Assembly (NCBI GenBank): GCA_018818835.1
Contig: JAHIRD010000012.1
Span: 1-64,000 of the forward strand
Source of the DNA: Pseudomonadota bacterium
GTDB lineage: Bacteria > Desulfobacterota > Desulfobacteria > Desulfobacterales > Desulfolunaceae
Direction: 5' to 3'
Length of the DNA: 64,000 bases
Shown one piece after another: positions 36,901 through 45,290 of the stretch. The translations under genes and the position numbers were made by a program. The notes below the pieces were generated by a model. The model made no database searches. It was not told where the DNA came from and was given only the letters and a program-made list of their open reading frames with translations. Numbering within the stretch: position 1 is the first letter of the stretch; every line of letters starts with the position of its first letter.

Positions 36901-37425
36901 TTACAAAATCCGTTCAATGTCATCCTCATCCACCTCCACGGAAGCTGCCTGTCCCAGGATGTCAATAAAGACAACCACACGTCCGATGCCCTTGTATGTG
37001 GAGAAAATTCCGGTGACACCAGTGAAGGGACCGCGGATCACGATGACCTTCTCTCCTTTGGTAAACTGGGGGCCGGTCACTATGTTTTCACCGGCCCGGA
37101 CCATGATTTGAAGGGATTCGATAATAGGCGCGCCCACGGCCACAGGGCCATCCTTGTTTCCGATGAGTTTGACAGCCCCTGGTGTTTTAAGGATGGACAG
37201 GTATTCATCGCTTTTGAGATCGGTTTTAACAAACACATATCCCGGGAAAAGGGGCAGGTCCAGCATAACACGCCGGTCTTTGCGTTTGCTTGGAACGATG
37301 ATCGTAGGCAGAAAAACCTCAATGGTTTTTTTGACAAGAATCTCATTGACCACTTTTTCCGAGCGACTCTTGGTGTGGAGAACGTACCATAGTGGTGACT
37401 GATGATTAGGATTCGGGTTATTCAT
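36901..37425 (-). CDS. NusG-family transcription elongation factor paralogue (RfaH/UpxY-like)
   Basis: A 174-residue NusG-like protein. The N-terminal NGN domain (P-L-W-Y-V-L-H-T-K-S-R-S-E-K, then L-F-P-G-Y-V-F-V-K-T) would bind RNA polymerase, and the C-terminal KOW domain (F-T-K-G-E-K-V-I-V-I-R-G-P-F-T-G) contacts ribosome or Rho. It is not in the usual secE-nusG-rplK setting, so it is taken as a specialised paralogue. Such proteins often act on long operons for surface polysaccharides; here lptD lies upstream, separated by a large repeat, and the HU/IHF gene lies downstream. The target operon cannot be named. Confidence 0.85.
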   Translation of the reverse strand: MNNPNPNHQSPLWYVLHTKSRSEKVVNEILVKKTIEVFLPTIIVPSKRKDRRVMLDLPLFPGYVFVKTDLKSDEYLSILKTPGAVKLIGNKDGPVAVGAPIIESLQIMVRAGENIVTGPQFTKGEKVIVIRGPFTGVTGIFSTYKGIGRVVVFIDILGQAASVEVDEDDIERIL

Positions 37426-37453
37426 AATTTTTTATATCTTATCATTAAAATTT

Positions 37454-37607
37454 TAATGAACGTGTAAAATGTCGACAGATGGCTATGGAAAAAGGTCCAT
37501 AGGCAAGGCATAGTGTTTGGCCGGGCGTGAAGGCATACTTGTTCGTATGTCGAAGGTCCGGCCAAACACTATAACGCCGCATATGGGACTTTTTACGACG
37601 CCATCAA
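37454..37607. repeat. MITE-like dispersed repeat with long hairpin
   Basis: About 154 bp with related ends (TAATGAACGTGTAAAATGTC on the left; the complement of GACTTTTTACGACGCCATCA on the right). Inside, CATAGTGTTTGGCCGG pairs with CCGGCCAAACACTAT, and CATACTTGTTCGTATG forms the tip. The left half recurs in reverse at 63679-63783 and its end alone at 45213-45234. It fills the gap between the NusG paralogue and lptD, abutting the lptD stop, where it may also act as a terminator. Confidence 0.75.
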
Positions 37608-37610
37608 ATT

Positions 37611-39956
37611 TTATGGTGTCTGATCGGCACTTATACTGCTTCCAAATTCACCCAGGCCACTTAGGCTGAACATCATTGAGTACCGTTTGTCACCGGGCTT
37701 ATGGGTGTAATCAAACTGGATGCCCCAACATTGGGCCAAATAGATAAGGCCCGCGCTTGATCTTAAGTCTTCACGTTCCAGAAGGTTTCTCTCATTTTCC
37801 CCGTAAACGGAAAGACTGTCCGTGAGGGTGATCACCATATGAGTCTTTAGATACTTCACCGAATTATAGGTATACCGTTGTTCAAGGCTGAATGTATCAC
37901 CACGCTGATCATTCACCGAAAAAATCACGTTGCCTTCGGTCAGGTGCCGGTCATAATGGGACCATCTGGCATTGGCCTCCAACCTCATAAAATCATAAGG
38001 TAAAAATTCAAGTTCACCATACAAAGGCAGAAACGGTTCTTTGGTCAGAAAATTTCTAAATCGGGCCATGTCCGTTTCTTGGGCCTCATTCATATCATAA
38101 ACCTGTTCCAGTTTGAAACGGCAAAATTGACTATAACTGTATTTTGGGGGGGCAAGGGCTACCTGGGGGGTGTCATCGGATGTTTTAAGCCTCGAACGGC
38201 TGGTCAGGGTATTGTTCAAGGAAAATGTCAGGGTGTTAACGCGGTTCAACCGGTCCAGGGCATCAAAATAGTTGGGCAAGTCGTCCTGGTCCCTGTCCGG
38301 CGTGTAGGCATAAATCAGTTTGGGTGTTATATTGTGTTTGATCCGGTCAATGGTCTCACCGCCTGTATTGAATATTCGGTAAAAATCCGTTGAGAGGTCA
38401 ACGGACAAGTCGTAGATCTGCCTTTCATGAGAGCCGTTCAGATCATCGGATGTCAGGGTTTCATTTTCGATGTACCAGTATGTATTATGAACCCCCACCA
38501 TGGACTCCAGTGAAAACCAGTTTTTGGCCCGAAAAGGTAGAATAAGTCTGGGGTAAACATCGGCTCGTTGCCCTTTACGCAAGGCTTCCGTTGTATCTTG
38601 CCTGAAAAAATAGCTGTATTCCGAATCCAGGTCATAATAAAAAGGACTGTTCAGGATACGATGACGGGAGGCAATGAAATCCAGGGTGGGCAGCTTCTGG
38701 AGCGTGGTGTCATCACTTTCGAGCCGTCGGTTCACCACATTGTCGTACCAGTATGCACTGGCGTTTAAGCTGTATGAAGGCCAGTTTTTCGTGTATATAA
38801 TGCTGTTGGTCCGGACATAATCATCAATGGCCTCCAGATCCCGTCCGTAATTTCCCGTGAAGTATCTTTTGGACGAGTCAAAGCCGTTTTTCATGGAAGA
38901 AAACTCACGCAAATAATCCTGATCACTGACAATATCCGTGTCTATCTTGAGGGTGGCACCCGCCGGCATGCTCTGGTCAAGTTTCGTCCTGATCCAATAC
39001 CGTTTGGGACTGGAACGGTTTATGCTGTCATCATAACCCCAGAGATCGGTCGACTCTATGCTCCCGTCATCGATCTGTTTGTCATCCAGATAATCTGCCA
39101 TCATGGTCCCTTTGGACTCATTGCTTAGCACATAACGGTATTCGGCTCCCACCATGTTCCCGCGTTCGGTCATGAACCTAGTGTAGAATGTGGCGTCGCT
39201 GCTGTCGTTGATGGCCCAGAAAAAAGGCTGGAGATATTCGGTGCCCTTGCGGTCGGACTGGGCGACTTCAGGGGGTAGAAGACCCGTCTGGCGTTTGATT
39301 TTGACCGGAAACACCAGGTAGGGCGAATATAAAAGAGGCATTTTTTTGGCCCAGAAAGCCGCATTGAATACCGTGCCGTATCCTTCGATGGTGACGGTCA
39401 GATCATGTCCGGTGAATTTCCAGGCAGGTGAGTCTCCGTCACAGGAGGTAATACTGACTTTGTCTGCCGTATATGTACTTTCACCAATTTTGCGGATTTC
39501 ACGGCCCTTGATATAGATATGGTTTGACTCGATGAAAATACTGCCGTTATATAATGTGCCTTGTTTGGTATTCAGATCGAGAAGCAACCTTTCCGCAGAG
39601 CTGCGATCACCGTCCCTGCTGGTCATCACCACATTACCCCGGGCAAATGCAGCACCCAGCATCCTGTCGTATTCGAGAAAGTCCGAGCTGATGGTTTCGT
39701 TATCCCGGGTGACCATCACACCACCCTCGGCAGTGTAAATTTTTGTCTGGTTGTCATAGGACAGAGAGTCCGCCACAATATGCCAGGGGCCTTCTGAGGA
39801 GGCATCATCCAAGGAAAAAGAGGGCGTTGAAATGACCGATATGTAAAATAATACAAGAAAAAACAGGAGTCCCCGGCATGGTTCATGATACGAACGATGG
39901 GCATGGAAGGGGGTGTAGACGTCCTTCCTGAAACGTTTCACAGAAAATGGATTCAT
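37611..39956 (-). CDS. lptD: LPS-assembly protein LptD
   Basis: Outer-membrane beta barrel that inserts lipopolysaccharide into the outer leaflet, so the organism is a Gram-negative with LPS. After a charged start there is a hydrophobic signal segment (about 29-47), then the OstA/LptA-like periplasmic domain (about 58-180: I-V-A-D-S-L-S-Y-D, Y-T-A-E-G-G-V-M-V). P-L-L-Y-S-P-Y-L-V-F-P-V precedes the barrel, as in the family, and the remaining 560 residues alternate as beta strands ending F-G-S-S-I. Length 781. It is divergent from tmk across 232 bp. Two cysteines (in T-S-C-D-G and A-Q-C-W-G) could form the stabilising disulfide. Confidence 0.93.
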   Translation of the reverse strand: MNPFSVKRFRKDVYTPFHAHRSYHEPCRGLLFFLVLFYISVISTPSFSLDDASSEGPWHIVADSLSYDNQTKIYTAEGGVMVTRDNETISSDFLEYDRMLGAAFARGNVVMTSRDGDRSSAERLLLDLNTKQGTLYNGSIFIESNHIYIKGREIRKIGESTYTADKVSITSCDGDSPAWKFTGHDLTVTIEGYGTVFNAAFWAKKMPLLYSPYLVFPVKIKRQTGLLPPEVAQSDRKGTEYLQPFFWAINDSSDATFYTRFMTERGNMVGAEYRYVLSNESKGTMMADYLDDKQIDDGSIESTDLWGYDDSINRSSPKRYWIRTKLDQSMPAGATLKIDTDIVSDQDYLREFSSMKNGFDSSKRYFTGNYGRDLEAIDDYVRTNSIIYTKNWPSYSLNASAYWYDNVVNRRLESDDTTLQKLPTLDFIASRHRILNSPFYYDLDSEYSYFFRQDTTEALRKGQRADVYPRLILPFRAKNWFSLESMVGVHNTYWYIENETLTSDDLNGSHERQIYDLSVDLSTDFYRIFNTGGETIDRIKHNITPKLIYAYTPDRDQDDLPNYFDALDRLNRVNTLTFSLNNTLTSRSRLKTSDDTPQVALAPPKYSYSQFCRFKLEQVYDMNEAQETDMARFRNFLTKEPFLPLYGELEFLPYDFMRLEANARWSHYDRHLTEGNVIFSVNDQRGDTFSLEQRYTYNSVKYLKTHMVITLTDSLSVYGENERNLLEREDLRSSAGLIYLAQCWGIQFDYTHKPGDKRYSMMFSLSGLGEFGSSISADQTP

Positions 39957-40188
39957 GGTATTCCGGTTCAGGGTTGATGACAGATCACATATACGTTTTT
40001 CAGGGTTTTCCCCTTAAGCGGTATGTGATCGTGCACGAGATGTTCTGGCCAATTACGAAAAAAGCAGTTCCATCTGATAACAGCTTGAATACGACAAAGA
40101 AAAACAGTATAAAGCCAAAAAGCGATTAAAAGTCAAGATATTGTTGATTAAAGACCAGGAATCCATCCATATTATACAGGTTTGATAT

Positions 40189-40857
40189 ATGTTTATTACA
40201 TTTGAAGGCATTGAAGGATCAGGGAAAACTACCCAGATCAACCATACGGTCCGCTTTCTGGAAGGAAAGGGCCGCACCTGTGTGGTGACCCGGGAACCCG
40301 GAGATACCCGGATTGGAAAGAAAATTCGCCAGATCCTTCTTGACCCTGAAAACAGGGAACTGGTGCCCCAGGCAGAACTTTTTTTGTATGCCGCAGACAG
40401 GGCCCAGCATATCCATGAACGAATTCTTCCGGCTCTTAAGGCCGGTCATGACGTGGTCTGTGACCGGTTTTACGATGCAACTACTGCATATCAGGGCTAT
40501 GCCCGGGGCATTGACCTTGACATGATCCAGGCTCTCCACAAGCAGGTTCTGGGGACACTGAAACCCGATCTCACGATTCTTTTTGATCTGGATCCCCGGA
40601 TTGGATTGGAACGGGCCTGGAAAGAGATTGACCGGGGAGGGCGCGCTGACAATGAAACACGGTTCGAACATGAGGCTCTTGCCTTCCATGACAAGGTCAG
40701 GGCTGGCTACCTTGAGCTGGCCGCCCGTGAGCCTCATCGGATCACCATCATCGATGCATCGCTCAATAAAGACGAGGTCTCCCGGACGATTGCCCGGATT
40801 CTTTCAACCCATCTTCAAGGTCAGGAATTAAATCCCATACCCAGGCAGATTCCATGA
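40189..40857 (+). CDS. tmk: Thymidylate kinase
   Basis: Phosphorylates dTMP to dTDP. The P-loop reads F-E-G-I-E-G-S-G-K-T-T-Q (5-16). R-E-P-G-D-T-R-I-G follows near residue 36, then D-R-F-Y-D-A-T-T-A-Y-Q-G, the DRY/DRF-type motif. F-D-L-D-P-R-I-G-L-E-R-A and R-F-E forms the LID side. The length of 222 is slightly above average. Its TGA overlaps the ATG of the next gene (ATGA), so tmk is translationally coupled to the cysteine synthase/CysRS fusion. Confidence 0.95.
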   Translation: MFITFEGIEGSGKTTQINHTVRFLEGKGRTCVVTREPGDTRIGKKIRQILLDPENRELVPQAELFLYAADRAQHIHERILPALKAGHDVVCDRFYDATTAYQGYARGIDLDMIQALHKQVLGTLKPDLTILFDLDPRIGLERAWKEIDRGGRADNETRFEHEALAFHDKVRAGYLELAAREPHRITIIDASLNKDEVSRTIARILSTHLQGQELNPIPRQIP

Positions 40858-43145
40858 ACGCAAAAAGCATACTGGATACCATCGGCCATACGCCCCTGGT
40901 TGAAATACGAACGTTAAATCCCAATCCGGCCGTGAAAATCATGGCCAAACTGGAATACTTCAACCCCGGAGGGTCCATCAAAGACAGACCTGCCCTTCAC
41001 ATGATCGAAGCCGGTGAAGCATCCGGGGAACTCACCCATGAGAAAATCGTGATTGAGGCCACCAGCGGTAACACAGGGATTGGTCTGGCTCTGGTCTGTT
41101 CGGTTAAAGGCTATAAATTGAAGTTGGCCATGTCCGAAGCCGTGAGTGTGGAACGGCGGAAAATCCTTCAGGCCCGGGGTGCAGAGATCATTCTCACACC
41201 CGGTCATCTGGGTACGGATGGGGCCATCGAGGAAGTGAAACGACTTTATCAGGAAAATCCCGGTGTCTATTTCATGAGTAACCAGTATAACAATGCGGCC
41301 AACTGGCAGTCCCATTATTTTGGTACCGCCGAGGAACTCTGGGCCCAGACCCACGGGGAAATCACTATGCTGGTGGCCACCATGGGAACAACCGGAACCC
41401 TGATGGGTCTTTCCAGGCGTCTTAAAGAGCTTAATCCCCAGATACGGATCATCGGAGTGGAGCCCTATCTCGGTCATAAGATCCAGGGGCTGAAGAACAT
41501 GAAGGAAGCCTATGAACCGCAAATATACGAACGGGTCCGTCTGGATGAAAAAATCAACATTGAAGACGACATTGCCTTTGACATGACCCGGCGTCTTGCA
41601 AAAGACGAGGGCCTCTTTGTGGGGATGAGCAGTGGAGCTGCCTTGGCCGTGGCTGTCAGGCAGGCTGAAAAAATGGACAAAGGCACCTTGGTGGTGATTT
41701 TTCCCGATGGGGGGGAACGTTATCTGAGTACGCCTGTTTTTGCGGTACAGGACATTCCGGGTCCCATGCTTTACAACACCATGAGCCATTCGGAAGAGCA
41801 GTTCGTGTCATCTAAACCAGGTGAGGTCTCCATGTACTCATGTGGCCCCACGGTTCATGATCGGATGCATATAGGGGTCTGTCGACGTTTTGTTTTTGCG
41901 GATCTGTTGTGCCGCTATTTGAGATTCCGAGGTTTTCAAACCACCCATATCATCAATATCACGGATCTGGATGACAAGACCATCCTGGGAGCACAGATTG
42001 AAGGTTGTGATCATAAAGCCTTTACCGACAGGTATCTGGATCTGTTTCAAACGGATATGAACACCCTGGGTATTCTCCCTGCAACCCAGTATCCCAGGGT
42101 CAGTGAGCACCTTATGGATATGATCTCTCTGGGAAAAGAGCTTGTTGAAAAGAAGATGGCCTATGAAAAACAACAGTCCCTGTATTTTGATATTTCCGGA
42201 TTGGAGGACTATGGAAGTCTGTCACGGATTGATCTGGATAAGATCAGGCTGGGCCTCACCGTGGATCTGGGGGAATACGAAAAGGAAAATCCGAGGGATT
42301 TCACCTTGTTTAAAAAAAGTCCCACCCAGGAAATTGAAAATGGCGTCTCTGTGTCAACCGAATGGGGACCTGTGAGGCCATCCCTTCATATCCAGTGCGC
42401 TGCCATTGCCATGAAATATTTGGGGAAGAATTTTGATATTCACACCAGTAGCCGGGAACTTGTTTTTCCCCATCATGAGAACGAACAGGCCATTTGCAGA
42501 GCCCTTTACGGGAAGCCTCTGGCCAGCTATTGGATCCATTGTGACCGGGTTCTTTTGGGCGGCAAGAAAGTGGATGAAAAGGATAACCGCTTGACCCTTG
42601 ATCAGGTTCTGGATATGGGCTTTACAGGACGTGAAATAAGGTTTTGGATGCTTGGAACCCATTACAGAAGAGTCCTCCATTTTTCAGAAGACCGGCTTCT
42701 TGAAGCCCGGCGTTCCCTTCGCAAGGTGGATGGATGCATCCAGGCTCTTTTGAACGTGAAGGACGGTCGTCCATACCCGGAATTGGACCAGATCGTCTAT
42801 GACATCAAACACGGCTTTATCCATGCCATGAATGAGGACCTGAATATTTCGGCGGCCATGGCATCCATGTTTTCAGCCATTCGAAAGCTGAATCTCCTGG
42901 TTCAGGAGCAGGACATTGACCCGGATGGAGCCAGGGAAGTGGTCAAGGTCTTCCGGGATATCGACGAGGTATTCAATGCCTTTGATTTCCATGACCTGTT
43001 TTCAGATGAATTGGTGGTGCGTCTTATGGAAAAACGTGAAAAAGCAAGGGCCGCCAAAGATTGGGAACGGGCTGATCGGATTCGGGGTCAGCTTGAAGAA
43101 CTTGGGGTTAGTGTTCGTGACGTAAAAAATCCCAATGGAATGTAG
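40854..43145 (+). CDS. Fused cysteine synthase and cysteinyl-tRNA synthetase-like protein
   Basis: One 763-residue frame joins two enzymes. Residues 1-300 form a PLP-dependent cysteine synthase: PLP lysine Lys43 in G-G-S-I-K-D-R-P, T-S-G-N-T-G (70-75) and a G-T-T-G-T phosphate loop. From about Met305, 459 residues match the whole length of cysteinyl-tRNA synthetase. Its zinc ligands look intact (Y-S-C-G-P-T, H-I-Q-C-A-A, F-P-H-H-E-N-E). However, HIGH is H-I-G-V (339-342) and the KMSKS position reads K-K-V-D-E-K-D-N-R (571-579). Both signatures needed for amino acid activation are therefore altered. It could hand cysteine directly to an aminoacylating or cysteine-modifying module, or the second half may have a new role. 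There is no frame break between domains. Confidence 0.88.
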   Translation: MNAKSILDTIGHTPLVEIRTLNPNPAVKIMAKLEYFNPGGSIKDRPALHMIEAGEASGELTHEKIVIEATSGNTGIGLALVCSVKGYKLKLAMSEAVSVERRKILQARGAEIILTPGHLGTDGAIEEVKRLYQENPGVYFMSNQYNNAANWQSHYFGTAEELWAQTHGEITMLVATMGTTGTLMGLSRRLKELNPQIRIIGVEPYLGHKIQGLKNMKEAYEPQIYERVRLDEKINIEDDIAFDMTRRLAKDEGLFVGMSSGAALAVAVRQAEKMDKGTLVVIFPDGGERYLSTPVFAVQDIPGPMLYNTMSHSEEQFVSSKPGEVSMYSCGPTVHDRMHIGVCRRFVFADLLCRYLRFRGFQTTHIINITDLDDKTILGAQIEGCDHKAFTDRYLDLFQTDMNTLGILPATQYPRVSEHLMDMISLGKELVEKKMAYEKQQSLYFDISGLEDYGSLSRIDLDKIRLGLTVDLGEYEKENPRDFTLFKKSPTQEIENGVSVSTEWGPVRPSLHIQCAAIAMKYLGKNFDIHTSSRELVFPHHENEQAICRALYGKPLASYWIHCDRVLLGGKKVDEKDNRLTLDQVLDMGFTGREIRFWMLGTHYRRVLHFSEDRLLEARRSLRKVDGCIQALLNVKDGRPYPELDQIVYDIKHGFIHAMNEDLNISAAMASMFSAIRKLNLLVQEQDIDPDGAREVVKVFRDIDEVFNAFDFHDLFSDELVVRLMEKREKARAAKDWERADRIRGQLEELGVSVRDVKNPNGM

Positions 43146-43167
43146 GGGCACGATGCTCGTGCCCTTA
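43142..43167 (+). repeat. REP-like palindrome, copy 3
   Basis: GTAGGGGCACGATGCTCGTG continuing into CCC forms a hairpin related to those at 25956 and 26578. It begins inside the TAG stop codon of the cysteine synthase fusion gene, so the insertion either supplied the stop or landed right on it. Confidence 0.6.
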
Positions 43168-43244
43168 TTCGCATTGCGATAGACCTGGTGGACCTGGTTC
43201 TATCTGTGTTTATAAACTTAATAATAGAGTGACGGAGCATGATT

Positions 43245-44204
43245 ATGATCCATCCTTTGTATTTCCCTTATACGGGCATTTCAGACCAGGAACGGGACGT
43301 GATTCTGGCATGGTTTGGTCAGGTATCTGTTTATCAGCCCATGGCGGGGTCAGTTCCGATCCCACAGGGTCTGAATATGATTGTGCCTGTTTCCGGGGAT
43401 GAGGCCCGGTTGACGTCGTTTTTGGCTGAATACAGGCAATTTGCATCCCTGAACAGGGATAAGGTATCGGCCTTTATAAAAGGCACAGACAAAAAACCTT
43501 TTTATGACCCGACCTGGGCGTCGGAAATTCGTTCGGAAATTATTAAACACGTGGAGGATGATATGTCATCCGACCTGGGTCATGATATGGAATCCCACAG
43601 GCTCTTATGGGCCCGGGCCGTGCTTCAGATTGCCCATGACTATGATCAGCAGAATCAGGAAATTGATTCTGAGCTTGAGCATATGGCCCTGCGGGAAAAA
43701 AAGCTTTTTGACAGTCTTATGGGTGGAGACGATGAGACGATCACTGATTTTCTTGCCCCGAAAACATTGACTGGGGGCAAAAACCCGGAAACCCGAATCG
43801 AACTTAGACTTGCTGCCTGGGCAACTCTGTTTTTGGCTGCCTGGCCAGATGCCTTAAAAACAGGCGAGGGTTTCTATCTGACGAGCAGCAGGGAGGTTGT
43901 TGACCATCTGTGCGAATATGTAAAACCATTTGATAAAGTCTGTGACATGGGTCTCCACGATATCGCCCGTGGTGAACTGGGCAAAGGGATCCATGACCTT
44001 GTGAAATCGGAGTTTGCCCCAGGTGACATGGGGCTTTTTAAGACAATGTCAGGGGGGAATACCGGAAAGGGGTGCCTTTCTCTTTATATTGCCCCGGATC
44101 AGCCTCCCTGCTCCTTTTTTGGCAGGTTCCTGGGCAAGGGCCAAATAAGGAGGGAGAAGCGTTTGGGGATCAGAAATACGGTGATCGGTTTTGTCGAAAT
44201 ATGA
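43245..44204 (+). CDS. Uncharacterised protein (319 aa)
   Basis: I do not recognise a family. The protein starts MIHPLYFPYTGISDQERDVI, is soluble, and is rich in acidic residues and helices. A likely coiled or helical stretch runs from about residue 108 to 160 (S-H-R-L-L-W-A-R-A-V-L-Q-I-A-H-D-Y). L-R-L-A-A-W-A-T-L-F-L-A-A-W-P near 195 is moderately hydrophobic but not convincing as a membrane segment. No cysteine cluster or nucleotide loop is visible. ATG 43245 is preferred over 43239 because GGAG lies seven bases before it. It follows the cysteine synthase fusion by 99 bp and precedes a ferredoxin gene, but no functional link can be shown. Confidence 0.75.
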   Translation: MIHPLYFPYTGISDQERDVILAWFGQVSVYQPMAGSVPIPQGLNMIVPVSGDEARLTSFLAEYRQFASLNRDKVSAFIKGTDKKPFYDPTWASEIRSEIIKHVEDDMSSDLGHDMESHRLLWARAVLQIAHDYDQQNQEIDSELEHMALREKKLFDSLMGGDDETITDFLAPKTLTGGKNPETRIELRLAAWATLFLAAWPDALKTGEGFYLTSSREVVDHLCEYVKPFDKVCDMGLHDIARGELGKGIHDLVKSEFAPGDMGLFKTMSGGNTGKGCLSLYIAPDQPPCSFFGRFLGKGQIRREKRLGIRNTVIGFVEI

Positions 44205-44408
44205 AAAGAATGCCAAGAGGATTGAATCCAGTGTTCTTTACCATTTATATTGCAGAGATGAAATTATTAAAAAACCATATTGACAGGCTGAAAAAAATAT
44301 ATATAAGAATAGATCGGTTTGTGTAAACTTAAATACAAATAGAGGTTTTGCAAATCCGAACCATTGGGTTATGTAAATATTTTAATAATTTTTAAGGAGG
44401 TTTTTAAA

Positions 44409-44597
44409 ATGGGTTTTATACCGACTGTTGATGTTGAAAAATGCACAGGGTGCGAAGAATGCGTTGATGTATGTCCTGTGGAAGTATTTGAAATGAAAGA
44501 CGGAAAATCAGCTGTTGTCAACGGTGAAGAATGCCTTGGTTGCGAAAGCTGTGTTGAAGTCTGTGAATCAGACGCTGTGGCTGTTGAAGAAGAATAG
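44409..44597 (+). CDS. 2[4Fe-4S] ferredoxin
   Basis: Small electron carrier of 62 residues. Two cluster motifs are present: C-T-G-C-E-E-C-V-D-V-C-P and C-L-G-C-E-S-C-V-E-V-C. The second ends C-E-S rather than the common C-P. The protein is strongly acidic, ending V-A-V-E-E-E. Start ATG 44409 is set by a perfect AAGGAGG; the reading frame extends upstream to 44364 without similarity. An isolated gene, probably expressed alone, serving low-potential anaerobic metabolism. Confidence 0.95.
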   Translation: MGFIPTVDVEKCTGCEECVDVCPVEVFEMKDGKSAVVNGEECLGCESCVEVCESDAVAVEEE

Positions 44598-44611
44598 TTT
44601 GTCAGTTTTTT

Positions 44612-44642
44612 TCTCCGGCCTATCCTGTGGCCTGGCCGGAGA
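44612..44642 (+). terminator. Hairpin after the ferredoxin gene
   Basis: TCTCCGGCC (44612-44620) pairs perfectly with GGCCGGAGA (44634-44642), 15 bp after the ferredoxin stop. The T-run precedes rather than follows the stem, so it may stabilise the 3' end or act as a Rho-independent site only weakly. Confidence 0.45.
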
Positions 44643-44874
44643 ATTCACTCTTTGCTCCCCTTATCAGCGTTCCTTAAATCCTTTTCCCTTAAAAAAACAA
44701 CCGAAACAATGGTATGGGGATAGCTGCCTTTGAACAGATGTAAAAAAGATCAGGGGCTGGCCCCTTTCCCCTTAGGCAAAAAAAAGACGTCATCACGCAA
44801 GGATGGGGTGTATGGATTTGGCTTTCCCAATATGAATCTTGCCTGAACACACAAAATATGGTAATGCGGTTTTT

Positions 44875-45207
44875 ATGAAACAGTATGTAATTGATGAACT
44901 CAGATATGAGGATTATCAGAAAGTTAAGACCTTTCTGGATGAAACGTGTAAGGCTGGGGCTCTTTCCGGAGTATATTGGATGACGGTTCCCGACGATAAG
45001 CTTACCGAGCTACAGTTATCCCACACGGATTGTCAACCCTATCATGTGGGAATTGAATTGGAAGAAGACCATGTGTCCTGTGGTTTTCTGATCCGAGCAT
45101 CAGGGAATATCCGATGCCACTGCATTGCCTATGCCACGGTTGAACAGCGTAACTGGGTTATCGATACCCTGGATGCCATGTTTGAAAAAATTGGAATAAT
45201 TATCTGA
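44875..45207 (+). CDS. Uncharacterised small protein (110 aa)
   Basis: No family recognised. It starts MKQYVIDELRYEDYQKVKTF and has an alternating pattern of strands and helices (I-D-E-L-R, Y-E-D-Y-Q-K-V-K-T-F-L, Y-H-V-G-I-E-L-E-E-D-H-V-S-C-G-F-L-I-R-A) that suggests a compact alpha/beta fold. Two cysteine-containing spots, S-C-G-F and R-C-H-C-I-A, could bind metal, but this is speculative. ATG 44875 is preferred; a TTG 12 codons earlier (44839) is possible. It lies 84 bp upstream of rnj on the same strand. Confidence 0.65.
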   Translation: MKQYVIDELRYEDYQKVKTFLDETCKAGALSGVYWMTVPDDKLTELQLSHTDCQPYHVGIELEEDHVSCGFLIRASGNIRCHCIAYATVEQRNWVIDTLDAMFEKIGIII

Positions 45208-45212
45208 CAATT

Positions 45213-45234
45213 GTGATGAACTCGTAAAAAGTCG
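45213..45234 (+). repeat. End fragment of the MITE-like repeat
   Basis: GTGATGAACTCGTAAAAAGT followed by CG matches the left end of the element at 37454 and the complement of 63765-63783. Only the terminal 20 or so bases are present. Confidence 0.5.
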
Positions 45235-45290
45235 AGTATCTGATTCAAACAAACGATACCTCTCACCGGATTTCAAAGGGATGACAAACG

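Noticed and set aside
36901-37425. The main nusG gene
   Set aside because: The context lacks secE and rplK, so a paralogue is more likely, though this cannot be proven from the window.
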